From Polytrichum commune (taxonomy: Eukaryota > Streptophyta > Polytrichopsida > Polytrichales > Polytrichaceae), in contig OX485806.1 of NCBI GenBank assembly GCA_950295325.1, positions 9,920,001-9,984,000 on the forward strand: DNA of 64,000 nt. Direction: 5' to 3'. Both the position numbers and the translations under genes were made by a program. Under the pieces are notes generated by a model. The model searched no databases and was not told the origin of the DNA. It saw nothing but the letters and a program-made list of their open reading frames with translations. Below, one piece after another: positions 15,001 to 25,399 of the stretch (position 1 is the stretch's first letter; each line of letters opens with the position of its first letter).

Positions 15001-18000
15001 TGTGGTATTGATGTCATTGTGGTCAAAATGTAATTGCTAAACCAAATAGGATATTGACTAATTTGTCTAAGTTGGGGAAGGGACCTAGTGCTCAAAGTGT
15101 CTGCAATAGGTGCTTCTACCTAGAGTTGTCACCATCATGTTTGTGACTGTCTCATCACATGATGAGATAAGGACCCTAATGTCCATCAAATTGGATGGGG
15201 TAAAAAGAGATCCATGTACATGGTAAAAAGTGATCAATCATAACGCTCCACTTTAGCAAACCGGTTGCATACTCCAGTCAACCTAAGAATTCAGGTTGAC
15301 TTCTCATATCTACAAAGCATATTACTCGATGTCAACGCAACCAATATATCTCCAAATCAACCTTCCAAACACCCCCCACCACCAAAAAAAAAAGGGCCGG
15401 TTGACCTAAATTTTCACGTCAGCTTGCATTTTAGTTCAACTGGTCAAGCGGACTAGTCGATTTTCATTTTAATCAAAGAAAATGCCATTCAGGTCCCATC
15501 ACTCGTGACAACCATCCCTGCCATGTCCCATCAATGGGACAACCTTGCTTCTACCCTATACTTTGATCAAGGACAAACATACCAAAACAACATGATTTTG
15601 AAATGACCTCACGCGTGTCTTAATTCTCCCATCCCATAACCTTTGCATGAATACAAACACTTGCAATTCAAATTTTTTTTATTAAAGTGAAGAAATCTAA
15701 GAATACATGATGTAGTATAATATGTAGAGTTTGGACATACCATGCATGGCATATTTGATTGCAAAAGATACGACGAGATTAGGATCCACACACACTATGC
15801 CAAAGTCCTCCGCTAGTTGCTTGCCCACAGTGGTCTTTCCTACCCAACCACTCCCAACCCCCGTGAATTCCAATAGACCTGTAGACCCTGTAATAGACCT
15901 TGCTTGCGACTCAAACTACACATCTTTGTTACTTATGTTGGTTGGATAATAGCATCTTATTGGTTACATATTTTTCAATGGGCTTACTTTGATCATTTCA
16001 ACAAAAAAACCAAATAGCAATATGTCGCCAATATGTCCACTTGGACCATGTGTGGGAAGGCCTTCTTTGATATATATATATTTCAATAATAGAATGATTG
16101 TCATCTATAATTGTTTTCTTGGGTTTTTGACTCTTTGTGAAACTTAAACTAAAAGTGTAGGTTTTATGATTTATTTTGTTCGACAAACTAATTAATGAAA
16201 GCTTGAAAGCACATAGGTTTGTGATACAATTGACAAAATGCGAACCCTCAATTACGTACATCATTGGCTAGCAACTTTTTGAAGTCAAGTTTCTATAATT
16301 CGGAGTCATGAAACACGTGAAGATACTTGAAGATTATAAAAGGAAGGGCGTGACTCAATGAGAATCATCAACAAGATTGTAGGAAAAGAGGAAAATCTCT
16401 TCAAACCCCAAAGTCAAAGTATGCATTCAATTTTATGAAACCAAAAAATAAAAAATAAAAAATAAAAATTCAAGAACAAAAATTTGCTTCGGCAATAAGG
16501 GGTGAAGTAAGTGTTAATTAAGTACCTGAGAAGGGAAGTCCAACGCAAGCAAGCATGAGGCTAAATTGCATCAACCCCATGTATTGCAAATTTTCTTCGG
16601 GTTCATCGGCAAGAAGGTGGATTTCATGAACTATCACTCCAAGGCTCAAGTTCCTTCCTATCATACCGAGCTCCTTTGGGCTCCTCCACTCTTCCACTTC
16701 AAGAAAATACCGGGGCCCCGCTACCTATGCCAATCATCCACCCAAATTGTCATCATTGTTTTAAAACGTTATATATATATGTGTGTGTTTCCGACAATTC
16801 TAGTTATGTTTTAAAACCCTTGAACCGTCACAAAGGCGACCCTTGACCATTGGTTGTTATTTGGGGTGCAAGTATGGTCAACTAGACTACCAAGTTGGTC
16901 AAGTGTGTTGAAATCACAAGGTCTTGGTAGAAGGCTATGAAGTAGTACCAAAGTGGCTTTTAAATTGGTGTTTTTTTTTCTCTCCTCATGATTGTTGTTG
17001 TTACAACGATTGAATTGTGCGATATGGTAATAATTTTGTCTAAAAATTGTTACTAAATGTAAATCCACAAACAAATGCCCGTATATCAACTATGTTGGCC
17101 ATTTGAATCCCGAGAAAGTGTGTTTAGAGTCCTATGAAGTTTAAGTCAAGGGAAACTCTTAATGGCATCATCCGATATGATCCTTGAACATTTAATGGAT
17201 TATGAATTGAATGCAAAAGAATACTAGAAAATGGACACCAACATGGTCGTTGGACCCCTTTCGAGTTTTGAGATTGGAATTGAGATGCATAAATTATAAG
17301 ACCCTTGTTCCCAATTGAGTAAGCATTAAGCTTAAAATTGTGTCTATATTCCGAGCACATATTGTAATCTTGTTGTGACACCCAATCTTAACTCTAATCC
17401 TTTAAACATCAAGAGAACGTGGATATACCCACAAACACCTAATTTCAAGTTGATAATTATGTGCAAAAAAAGAAGGAGTTAAACCGGGAAGTGGTCATGG
17501 TTTTGTTGTGTTAGGAGCTCATGTGAAGGTGTCCACTCCAATCAATGATTGCCACTCCAATGCAAACTTTGTCTGAACATCAATGTTGCTAAATTTTAAT
17601 AAAAGTGATTTCTGTTTTTCTAAAATGTCCTTGCAAATATGACCTTAAAGCTCACATCAACCGTTCAATTTAACTTTTGGACATGCTCTAGTTTCTTAGG
17701 ACTTCTCTAGTTGCAAGGTGGCTATCCCATTGCAGTCTACACATCTTGACTTGTGAAATTGTGGAGGTGCTAAACTATTGAGTTCTTCCCAACTGGTGGA
17801 TCATATAAGCATTATTCCAATTTTTATTTCTTGGCACAAATTGAAAATTCAATTGCAAAAAGAACCCAAAATACATAAGCATTATTCTTATTCTCCATGT
17901 GTATTTGATTGGTCAAAGGTATTTTTTTTTCTTGGGCCAGGGGCGGGGGGGGGGGGGGAGGGGAGGTTAGAACATGGCATTTTCATGTGCACTCCTTCCT

Positions 18001-21000
18001 TCTCAATTCATGTACATTATGAATACTCTTCAGAAGGTATTTCACTTCTTCTTTTTTGCCTTTTGTATATAAGAAATAACTCATTCTCCATCGTTCAAGA
18101 TCCTACACATATATCCAACTACAACCTCAAAACTTGTCTCATGGAACATTCCACAACCAATGTTGAATGAAATGCACTCAAAACAACCATTTTCACACGC
18201 TTGGAAACTCAGGGATTAAGCATACACGTATGCACGAGTGGTGTTTGGTTAGGTGTCAATATGAAAACAAAAAATTAAAAAATACACATGTTGATAAAAG
18301 ATTGGGTTGTGTGCTCATAATATGATCACCATTATAAGCTCAACATCATTCAACATAAATAGGGGGCTTCTATTACCAGTTAACGAGCACGAGAACCTTC
18401 ACTTCAATAGCGAACAAGATATTCACGTGAACTCCAAAAATGATGAGAAAAGTGGCTACTAGGCCTAGATTTGGATTCGCTTAAAACATCTTGTACTAAT
18501 CGCGGGTTTTTCATATCCTAGGAGAAATGGGCTAGTCAAAAACAAAAACGTAACCATTAAAGACCCACCTACATTAGTGCATGATTATGTGCGTTGTAGT
18601 AACATAAAGCCCATGGCGAATTATTAATACCTTGCCGTAAATGAGATCGTTGTCACTAATGCATGGCTTGCATAGAGGTGGCGGTAAAGGAGGAATAGCA
18701 TTCGCCCCAAACAACGTGCTCCACTCTCGCCACTCCGTGGCCGGAAGCTCCGTGTCCATGATGACCTTGTAATCGATTCTTCGCTCGGCCAACTCCAAAA
18801 TCTGTGGCAAAAAATCGGGTTTCATTAAAAAACATCCAAGACTCGGTAAATGTAAACGGTGCTAAAACCATCTCTTTTGAGTGTTGAATGTTTTGCTCCT
18901 ATATTAGGTTTGAGAACTTTAGTAAGATTAGTAATTTATGTACATGGTTTTTTTTGGTTAGCAAGTCAATCGGGACTCCAACGCCGCACCAAAGTATGCC
19001 TAATTTGGAGAAAGAGTGCAAGAGTTTCTAAGGGCACATAGTTTTTGTTGTTGGATGATTCAAAATCAACAAATAAGATTAATGTTAATGTGGTGGACGT
19101 TCTAAAAATCAGTGTGTACTTGTAGTGGGAGAGTTTAGGGTGTTGATTTTACATGCTCTGCAAAGTAACCCTAAAGGTGGGCATGCTCAGAACCAACACA
19201 TCACCTAAGCAACGTTTCATATAATCAAAGTATGATTTTGGTGCATAATGTTGGGTTTTGGTATACGTATGTTACAATAGTGAGTATAACTCTCAAGTTT
19301 CATAGGACAATGCAATTCAAAAATTATTATAAGAAGAACTTAATGTCTATTAGGTAACATGACAGGGAAAACGTCCAATTTGGATTGCATTATAACTTGC
19401 ACCACAAAATGAACAAGGGGAAAATTTTACGTCAAACCAAAATGCATGTATGAAAGATTGTGTACATACTATGTAGTGCCACTCATTGAACTTGGATTTA
19501 TGCAATGTTGTAAATTCTTATTGAGAATGTAGTTTGATTAACTAGAGTCATTGATGTTCCATTATGTCCAAACAATCTCTTCAACCTTTGTTGGTGAGAT
19601 ACAAAATCCACAGAAAGAAATTATGGCAAATGTTGCGTGATTACGGATTTAACAAGTGACACTAAACACCATAATGGATGTAGACCTAGTCAGTTTCGCA
19701 TTACATCAAGTGAAGAGTTTTTTTATTTTTTTATTTTTTGGGGGGCACAAATTGAAGTGAAGAGATTTTTAAGAAAGTTATAAACATAGTTTGTAAAGCA
19801 TCTAAACGTAGAACCTGGGACATAATTTCTTTTCCAAAAGAGATTGCTAATGCATGTTGGCGCTTTTCTTCTTCACTCTTCATGACCTGAAAAAACATCC
19901 CCCAATATGAAATTCAATACTACAAATAACAAAGATAATACACTTCTCTTATAAAATAATAATGAACGAGTTACTATTTCAGGTTACGTAGTGAACAACA
20001 ACCACGATTATAATTATATTTAAAAATGAACAAAATATGCTAAAATAAAAGATATTTCTCCATGAGGAAGTGATAGGGCTTCATACTCCCAAATGGCAAT
20101 CCACACTAAGCGAAATCAACAGTTAGTTAGACATATAGTATATGGAGTGAAAAAACATTGCACACAAGTAACTCGATTTCATATGAGGTATTTAATCATG
20201 AGTTTTGTAAAGAGAAAATACACATTTTAACAACCCATTCAAAACAAAACAACAATTTGAAAGTATTCGTTTGAAAAGTTTTGCCTGCCATGCTCGAAAT
20301 ATGCTAAGCACTTGGTCACCGTAATCTTGACACATCATCGATATGAGGCTCGCATCGCGCCTACAAATGAGCTCCCATTCGAGGTCTCGTTGTTTTTCCA
20401 CTTGGTGTTCTAACGCCGCCCGTTTCTCATCGTTGCGCTTTTGTTCTTCGGCAAAAGCTCGCCTCTCCTCTTCTTCCTTTCGTACTTCGGGTGAGTGAAT
20501 GCGAATGAACTCGGCCTCGTCCTCCAATTGCATCCTCCACTCTTCGTCTTTCCGTTTTCGTTCTTGTGATTTCAACAAGTTATCCTTCATTCTTGTTCGA
20601 GTAACGATGCAATTAATATTAGTAGTCTACAAGAGGAGCTTTGGGGGGAATAGGAATAGGAATAGGAATATTAGGGAGCATATTCTCGTCCCTATGTAAC
20701 GTGGGTATCTATTAGAGCACAATATCCAAAACGTGTACTACCCAAACAACGACGTTGCTACAATATCCCTATAAACCAACAATTCAAAACATGTTTGGTT
20801 CACTTACATGTCGTTCTTTTTGTGCGTTTTCAAATTTTGCGACCGCTTCGTGTTGTTTACGATTCCTCACGTCTATCAAATAAGCTTTGGATTCCTATTC
20901 ACATTGAAATGGTGCAACTCTTGTTACCGAGCAACCCGAGTTCCGTTACGAGACGTATGTAAACTCCATCTTCAAAAACACGTGGTAAAAAAAAAAGGGC

Positions 21001-24000
21001 CAATATCAAAAATAGTGTGTTTGTATAATGTGGCAAATAGGAGGGTCAAAACCATGAATGTTAGAGGAGCTTTGCCCAATCGTGACTTTACTATCCCTCC
21101 ATGAAGCCCCCCAAAAAAACAAAAACATAAGGAAATTTGAGTTGTGGGTCGGAAAGAAACGATTCATGAATTTGGACTCCAATCTCAAGTAATGAATTGC
21201 CCCCCGCCATAGATATCACCCTCCATCATGTCTAGTTGATGTCGCCCTCTTGTTACATATTTGAAGTTTTATAAGGAGGTCCATGATTCTAGACAACATG
21301 AAAATATATATAAAGAAATCTTTAAAGTGCCTTTATGTTTCCATATTAACTCGCTCTCACCTCTAAATCCCACTTAAAGGGCTCGGAGTCCCCTTAAGCA
21401 CACATGGTTATTTCAAGAGTAACTCACTCTATCGAGTAAACCTCTTACGTAGCTACACTAATCATTGTATTTAGTGTCACCAGTTCTAATTGTCTTGCTC
21501 AATACTAATTCTAAATTGCTTGTGTAGCAGAGCCCAACATTTTCCTTTTTAATTGCACCCATACTCAGACCATGCCCATCAGCAGTGACCTATGCCCACC
21601 CATGCCCACACATAGCATGACATGTGCCCACCCATGCTATTCAAATTGCGCCCATGTATTGTGTAATTGTGTAATGTGTCTTGTATGATTGTGTAATTGT
21701 GCCCCACCCATGCCCACCTATGCCCACCCATTATAATATCAAACCCATGCCCACCCATGAACAATAATATCGCAGTCATGCCCAGTCATGCCCACCCATG
21801 AACAATAATATCGCAGCCATGCCCACCCATGCCCACCCATGAACAATAATATTGCACCCATGCCCACCCAAAACCCATGGGCATGGGTGGGTATGGGCAT
21901 GGGCATGGGTATGGGCACCCAATGTAGGGCTCTGTTGTGTAGTGTCACCAACACTAAATGTAAACCTAACATTATTTGTCACTCCTTGTAAGAAAAATCG
22001 GGCATCATGGATTCACATTGTCGTAAATATTGTCACTATTGGAACTCGATAGGATTACAGATGAGAATGCACATGCATGTTCCACATACACAAAAGCATG
22101 TGAACAATGTTCAGAGTGAGATGATCTCCTCCACCCCTTGTCTTGCCCTTTCTTGCTCATTTTCAACTTAGTTCTAACAAACAATATGGAATAACTCCTC
22201 TCCCACTACAGACCAACCTCGTAGGCTTACTACCACCTTATTCCTTCCAGTACTACATCTCTATGACTACGAGCAATCTGATGCTCCACCTTCAACAGTC
22301 ACCTACTAAGTGACTTTCCATCCAAATTTCAATGTTCCATAACAAAAGTACTATGAGGATGCATAACATACCAAACTTCGTTTCAATAATTGGCATGGGT
22401 GTTCATCTACATTTCAATCATCCATCCATGATAGCACCTTGTAAACTTCTCCCTAAGAAGTGTCATTAGGAAAAGCTACCACATACGGTGACATAAAATA
22501 CCGACCATATATATGACACTAATTAAAAAACAAATTGTTGTAGTCGGTCACCTGTCTCAATGGCACTTGATCAACAACCGCAAGTGGACGGTTCAACATG
22601 AGAGAAGAGCGCCTTCGTTTGGCCTTTTGAGCAAACGTTTTGTCACCGGGAAGTGGGTGTAAATCATCGAGTCGGTCACTTCCAAGCTCGTACTTCGCCC
22701 CAAACGCGGCCTCGAATTTCGCGAGCTCTTTCCTTGTATGTACCGCGACGTCAAACATATAGTCGATTTTATCGGTCAATTTCTACACATAGAACAACGT
22801 AGAGTGAGAAAGTCGACGTTCGCCTATGTAAGATGCCCACATAAAAAAGTTCTTGGTTTAGTCTAGCCTACACTTGATTATATCACACTTCAATCGATGA
22901 GGACTTATGATGGACGGATCGCGCCGTGGATAGAAGGTCGAGATTCATATAGGGTATGAAATTTTTTGTTCACCGCATCAATTTTCTCCGCACTAGTATA
23001 TTCCAAGTAGCCCAAGTCACGAGATGTGTGTGGCTTCGATGGAACTACCACTAAAAATCTCGTCACGGTGATGATGTTTCTCTATTTAGTTATGGGCTTC
23101 GCGTTAGGTTTCCTTGGAGTTGGACCAATGCAGAACCTAGAGTTGTGTCCACGGGGAGGTCACTCCATTGTAAAGTTGAACAACTACATGCGAACACTTT
23201 ACATGTAAAAAAATCCTACTTTTTACATAAAGCATCACCAAAATGGATCGAACTTCAATCAATTTTTTTTTCAAAAGTAGATATACACGGTACCTATTAC
23301 ATAGTAAAAAATGGTAACTAAATTTGATGATTTGTTTTTTTATATAAAACATACCGTTTCTAACTAGAATGCCGCAAAATTGAACTAAAAAAATACTACT
23401 TAAAATAAAGATGACTAGAAATTTTTTAAATATACAAAAGATACTATCAATGGTTATGTATATGTAGAAAAGAAATCATAAATTTTAATATTATCTATGG
23501 CATGTAATACAGGGGTACCAAACTTTGTTCGCACGTGGTGTTCAACTTGACAATGGAGTGACCTCCCAGTGGTTGTGCCAAACTCAGCCAAAGGGCCAAC
23601 AAAATATATGCCTAAATAATATGCGATACTTTGCAAGTCGCAAGTCAACTTGCACATAAATTAGGCAACCTTGAAAGCCCATGGCCTTGTGCGGAAGCTT
23701 GCAATGTGAATCTCAAGGGATTCTACCTAAATGTTATCATGTAACTCTTTCGAATGTTTTTGATTAAATTTCTTCTTCAATCATGTCCAAGAGCTCGACG
23801 TTTTAAGTTGCTAGAAACGTACCATTTGAACACCAGAAACATCAATGGTATGCTCAGTAAGCAATAGATTGCGCCAATCCTCCTGCAAAATTGAACAAAA
23901 TTGTTCATGGACAAATCATCGAACCATGCTTTTTCCCCAACAATTGTCGACTAGAATAGTTGGACATGATACAATGTACGTCAATAAGAATAAAATTCCA

Positions 24001-24404
24001 AACTTGGAGTTTCTCACTTGTAATGCCAATTTAGTACCATTTCGTAATCTACTTACCAAGGTGGCCCTATGTTTGCTCTTTGCAAGCGCCTCATGTTGTA
24101 ATGATTCTTCCATTTTATGATGGAATTGCTATCAAGCACAAGCCCCACAACAAACAAGGTGTTGGAGATGGCAAAGAAACCAAATCATATAAATACCTTA
24201 CAAGTTGATTGTCGTGTGACTAAGTTGAATATAAGCAACAAAGTGATAAAAGTTTGCACTTGCCAACACGAATCACAACAACAATTGCTCAACACCAACT
24301 TGTCAATGTTGTAGAGAAACCTGAAAAATGTCGTCGCGTTGTTGTGCTCTTTCAAGAATCCCCATTCGTGTCCTATTAGCCAACCACTCATTCCGAACCG
24401 CTTC
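1392..24404 (-). CDS. SPEF2: SPEF2/CPC1-like axonemal central-pair protein, multi-exon, incomplete at both ends
   Basis: This is a large minus-strand gene. The exons recovered are, 5' to 3': 24404-24321, 24128-24057, 23882-23823, 22782-22552, ~20872-20808, 20584-20285, 19886-19815, 18801-18631, 16724-16526, 15839-15741, 14669-14443, 13585-13525, 12330-12292, 11912-11859, 11399-11245, 10252-10092, 9220-8917, 6767-6495, 6321-6046, 5147-5057, 4765-4653, 3073-3001 and 1487-1392. Splice phases agree at nearly every junction from 24.4 to 3.0 kb; the start of the 20.87-kb exon is unresolved. The order is charged coiled-coil, a pre-kinase segment, an adenylate-kinase-like domain, Ala/Glu/Lys-rich coiled coil, then segments resembling the SPEF2 C-terminal half. 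In Chlamydomonas and animals this family builds a projection of the flagellar central pair. The N-terminal CH domain is not identified and the C-terminus probably lies beyond the left edge. Family assignment rests on domain order and motifs, not on an alignment. Confidence 0.8.
4653..9220 (-). CDS. SPEF2: SPEF2-like gene: exons downstream of the kinase domain
   Basis: There are five exons. 9220-8917 (101 codons plus one base) starts GLAMRLQPIEDVQLAHAKF, contains an RTWPDMVEYMSHW segment, and enters in phase 2 from the kinase exon. 6767-6495 (91 codons) is a long Ala/Glu/Lys coiled coil. 6321-6046 continues the coiled coil, then becomes a Pro/Lys-rich linker (TPKPPPDPEVEGK). 5147-5057 is acidic, ending in DPEVEKRIVA. 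4765-4653 contains the TWNDIEQNYF segment also found in SPEF2 proteins. Coding GC is visibly higher than in the flanking introns. All junctions are phase-compatible. Confidence 0.75.
7108..8840. repeat. Dispersed repeat family R1, three partial copies in one intron
   Basis: Three related stretches lie in the intron between 6768 and 8916: about 7108-7205, 8150-8398 and 8455-8840. They share a 5' motif (ggtgtgg..taa.aac..atacca), a middle motif (gatattcaattgaactcc) and a 3' end near tcctaggagaagtgggctag followed by gtaacc.tt.aagaccc. Further copies occur at 18239-18580 and 26650-26945, all in the same orientation. No ORF, terminal inverted repeat or clear pol III box is seen. The family could be a SINE-like or solo-end repeat. 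Confidence 0.5.
10092..16724 (-). CDS. SPEF2: SPEF2-like gene: adenylate-kinase-like domain exons
   Basis: Exon 16724-16526 ends ACVGLPFS and joins exon 15839-15741 (GKTTVGKQLAEDFGIV) to form a Walker A loop, GLPFSGKTT. Exon 14669-14443 holds a proline-rich insert (PPLTPPTPIPPPPTPPP) followed by GQLGMRAKDALDANRP. Exon 13585-13525 gives VPDDVVAMLM, the usual 'VPDE' step of adenylate kinases. Exons 12330-12292 and 11912-11859 insert a short helix and a basic stretch (KKATRKRKPLPNK). Exon 11399-11245 carries GFLLDGFPASPGQAAEFEKF, the LDGFP motif. Exon 10252-10092 carries DEEAIDRALG and DQITGEQYHLEMNPPP, the LID-region signature. Phases agree throughout. Whether the kinase is catalytic is unknown. 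The basic insert between the VPDD and LDGFP motifs is unusual. Confidence 0.85.
11554..11795. mobile_element. Non-autonomous CACTA (En/Spm-type) element, 242 bp
   Basis: The element begins CACTAGTAGAAAACCATGCC and ends ...ggcataattttttactagtg, an imperfect inverse starting with the diagnostic CACTA/TAGTG. It is flanked by the 3-bp duplication ATT on both sides (11551-11553 and 11796-11798), the target-site length of CACTA elements. It sits in the SPEF2-like intron between exons 11912-11859 and 11399-11245. No coding capacity. Confidence 0.8.
12465..12691. repeat. MITE, CTACACTAA family, 227 bp
   Basis: The left end CTACACTAATTAATATCCCA and the right end (tgggagaatcggtgtag) are inverse to each other over about 50 bp, including the inner match ggagttacgcaatg / cattgcgtaactcc. 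The interior includes 'ttctgtaatgtccaatcaac', which also recurs in the copies at 19.5, 26.3 and 49.3 kb (tatgtcc.aa.c). Located in a SPEF2-like intron. Confidence 0.7.
12773..13180. mobile_element. hAT-type MITE, copy 1, 408 bp
   Basis: The terminal inverted repeat starts CACGGGGAGGTCACTCCATT and ends with its inverse ..ggagtgacctccccgtg. A perfect 8-bp target duplication GTTTGAGG flanks it (12765-12772 and 13181-13188), as expected for the hAT superfamily. The AT-rich interior has no ORF. An inverted copy of the same element lies at 23150-23571. Confidence 0.85.
14092..14233. repeat. Short MITE, ~142 bp
   Basis: The ends cctataaactacattctttg and ..accgatgtagtttgtagg are inverse, with inner gtgacactaa / gtgacacc motifs that link it to the CTACACTAA family. 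Noncoding, in a SPEF2-like intron. Confidence 0.5.
18239..18580. repeat. Dispersed repeat R1 copy
   Basis: It matches the R1 copies at 8150-8840 and 26650-26945: the 5' ggttaggtgtcaatatgaaaac, the middle gatattcacgtgaactcc, and the 3' catatcctaggagaaatggg followed by gtaaccattaaagaccc. Confidence 0.5.
18631..24404 (-). CDS. SPEF2: SPEF2-like gene: N-terminal coiled-coil exons
   Basis: Exons: 24404-24321 (EAVRNEWLANRTRMGILERA), 24128-24057 (HHKMEESLQHEALAKSKHR), 23882-23823 (EDWRNLLLTEHTIDVSG), 22782-22552 (77 codons, KIDYMFDVAVHTRKELAKFE then a basic KAKRRR patch), about 20872-20808 (VRNRKQHEAVAKFENAQKER), 20584-20285 (100 codons, strongly charged coiled coil), 19886-19815 (VMKSEEEKRQHALAISFGKE) and 18801-18631 (57 codons, LPATEWREWSTLFGANAIPP). 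Most are phase 0 at both ends. The 20285 exon appears to use a GC donor (CAG|GCAAAA); the only in-phase continuation to 19886 needs it. The ends of the 20.8-kb exon are not resolved. Family context: an N-terminal coiled coil before the kinase domain, as in CPC1/SPEF2. Confidence 0.7.
19470..19684. repeat. MITE, CTACACTAA family
   Basis: The left end atgtagtgccactcattgaa and right end ..gtgacactaaacaccataatggatgtag are inverse and degenerate. The interior shares the 'ccattatgtccaaacaatc' core with the copies at 12.5 and 49.3 kb. It lies just 5' of exon 19815-19886 on the genomic map, within the following intron. Confidence 0.5.
21528..21934. mobile_element. hAT-like non-autonomous element with GCCCAT repeats, 407 bp, nested
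   Basis: The ends are CAGAGCCCAACAT and the inverse ATGTAGGGCTCTG. A perfect 8-bp target duplication TTGTGTAG lies on both sides (21520-21527 and 21935-21942), typical of hAT. The interior consists of degenerate CCCATGCCCA hexamer-type repeats, plus three ~45-bp repeats each containing gaacaataatat. It ends in a G-rich strand switch. The apparent ORFs of histidine, tryptophan and glycine are repeat artefacts. Confidence 0.85.
21879..21915 (+). other. G-quadruplex-capable run inside the hAT-like element
   Basis: Seven G3 runs are separated by loops of 3, 1, 3, 3, 3 and 3 nt (CAT, T, TAT, CAT, CAT, TAT). This satisfies the usual G3-loop1-7 rule with spare runs. The same element upstream has the complementary C-rich form, so the two halves can also pair as a hairpin. 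Confidence 0.75.
23150..23571. mobile_element. hAT-type MITE, copy 2, 422 bp, inverted relative to copy 1
   Basis: It begins CACGGGGAGGTCACTCCATT and ends ..ggagtgacctcccagtg. The flanking octamers GTTGTGTC (23142-23149) and GTTGTGCC (23572-23579) differ at one position, fitting an aged 8-bp hAT duplication. The interior is the reverse complement of 12773-13180 with small indels. Confidence 0.85.
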
Positions 24405-24494
24405 CTACAATGATATCCCACAAACTGAGTGTTCCATTGGTACTCAAGTTCTACATAGATAAACTAATTGCAAAATGAATGATTTATCTCCCCT

Positions 24495-24540
24495 CCCCCC
24501 CCCCCCCCCCCCCAAAAAAAAAAAAAAAAAAAAAAAAAAA
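24495..24540. repeat. Homopolymer tract, 19 C then 27 A
   Basis: An uninterrupted C run (24495-24513) passes directly into an A run (24514-24540) in noncoding DNA between SPEF2-like exon 24404 and the candidate exon at 25.2 kb. Exact lengths may reflect sequencing error. Confidence 0.9.
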
Positions 24541-25182
24541 CTTTATATCGGAAGAGTCTTGGGGGGGCACACTTTATGCTTAGAGATGGTGATATCAAAT
24601 AAATTTTAGGGTCGATGTGATCTACATTGAAACACTTCATCATAAGTGCACCAACAAGGTAATCAAATCTTAGAGAGAGATAGAGAGAGACAGAGAGAGA
24701 AACCTAACAACCAATGAAGAGCTCTTGCTCTTCAGTATGGTTGAGGAGATACTTCTTATCTTTTATGGGGTGGAATGATATATTTCCAATAATTCCGAGT
24801 CATAAAAGTTATTCTCCAACTTATCATGGCTTTGTGTTGGGAGTTGGTTTTTTTGCACACAATATGTTCCATGTTCAATAGGTGTTTGCATGCTTGGAGG
24901 TAGTTTCATGGAGGTTTTAACGGAGCATTCTACATCAGTTCGTTGAGGGTCACACTCACTTTGCCATGTCAAGAGTGCTATTATAAATTTGGCACTCAAT
25001 GAATTGAATCAAGTTGCTCTTTAGTCAATTGTAAACACTAAAACCTACAACATAAGCTTAATGAAATTAATATGATGTTGTATGCAAAACAACCAATGAA
25101 AAATCGTAGGGCACCACTTCCAATAAAAAGCCCTTTTGACTAGTGTATCAAACTTCATATTTCAAAATATTGATCCACTCAC

Positions 25183-25354
25183 CTGTCGAACTCCTTCATC
25201 TTTGTATCTTTGTAAATAATTTTCTTCATCTCGTGTCTTTGGGGAGGGATATGCAACTATTTTTCTTCCACCCATCCAATAGGGCTTGTGCTTCTTTATC
25301 AACATGGTTGGTGGCTTTGTCTAGGGATGTCTCTTCTTTGAATTGAGGTTCCTT
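25183..25354 (-). CDS. Candidate further 5' exon of the SPEF2-like gene, frame unresolved
   Basis: A strong donor (CAG|gtgagt at 25183/25182) ends a stretch readable in two frames. One frame gives a charged helix (TNHVDKEAQALLDGWKK) that hits TGA. The other gives DEENYLQRYKDEGVRQ up to the donor. Either the acceptor is internal (cctag, about 25333) or the copy carries a frameshift. It lies 780 bp upstream of exon 24404 on the same strand, so it may belong to the same gene. Identity is not established. Confidence 0.35.
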
Positions 25355-25399
25355 CTCAACAATACACCCAAAATACAAGTCATAAGTATCTCAAAATGC

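Larger units (their letters stand above)
21453..22500. repeat. MITE of the CTACACTAA family interrupted by a hAT-like element
   Basis: The left end CTACACTAATCATTGTATTT matches the element at 73-452 in reverse. Homology runs to 21519, stops at the inserted element 21528-21934, and resumes at 21942 (gtgtcaccaacactaaatg). The right end is poorly defined; a weak inverse (ggtgacataaaatacc) occurs near 22490. It lies in a SPEF2-like intron. Confidence 0.5.

Noticed and set aside
21579-21982. Overlapping minus frames rich in Gly, His, Trp
   Set aside because: They translate the GCCCAT repeat of a transposable element.
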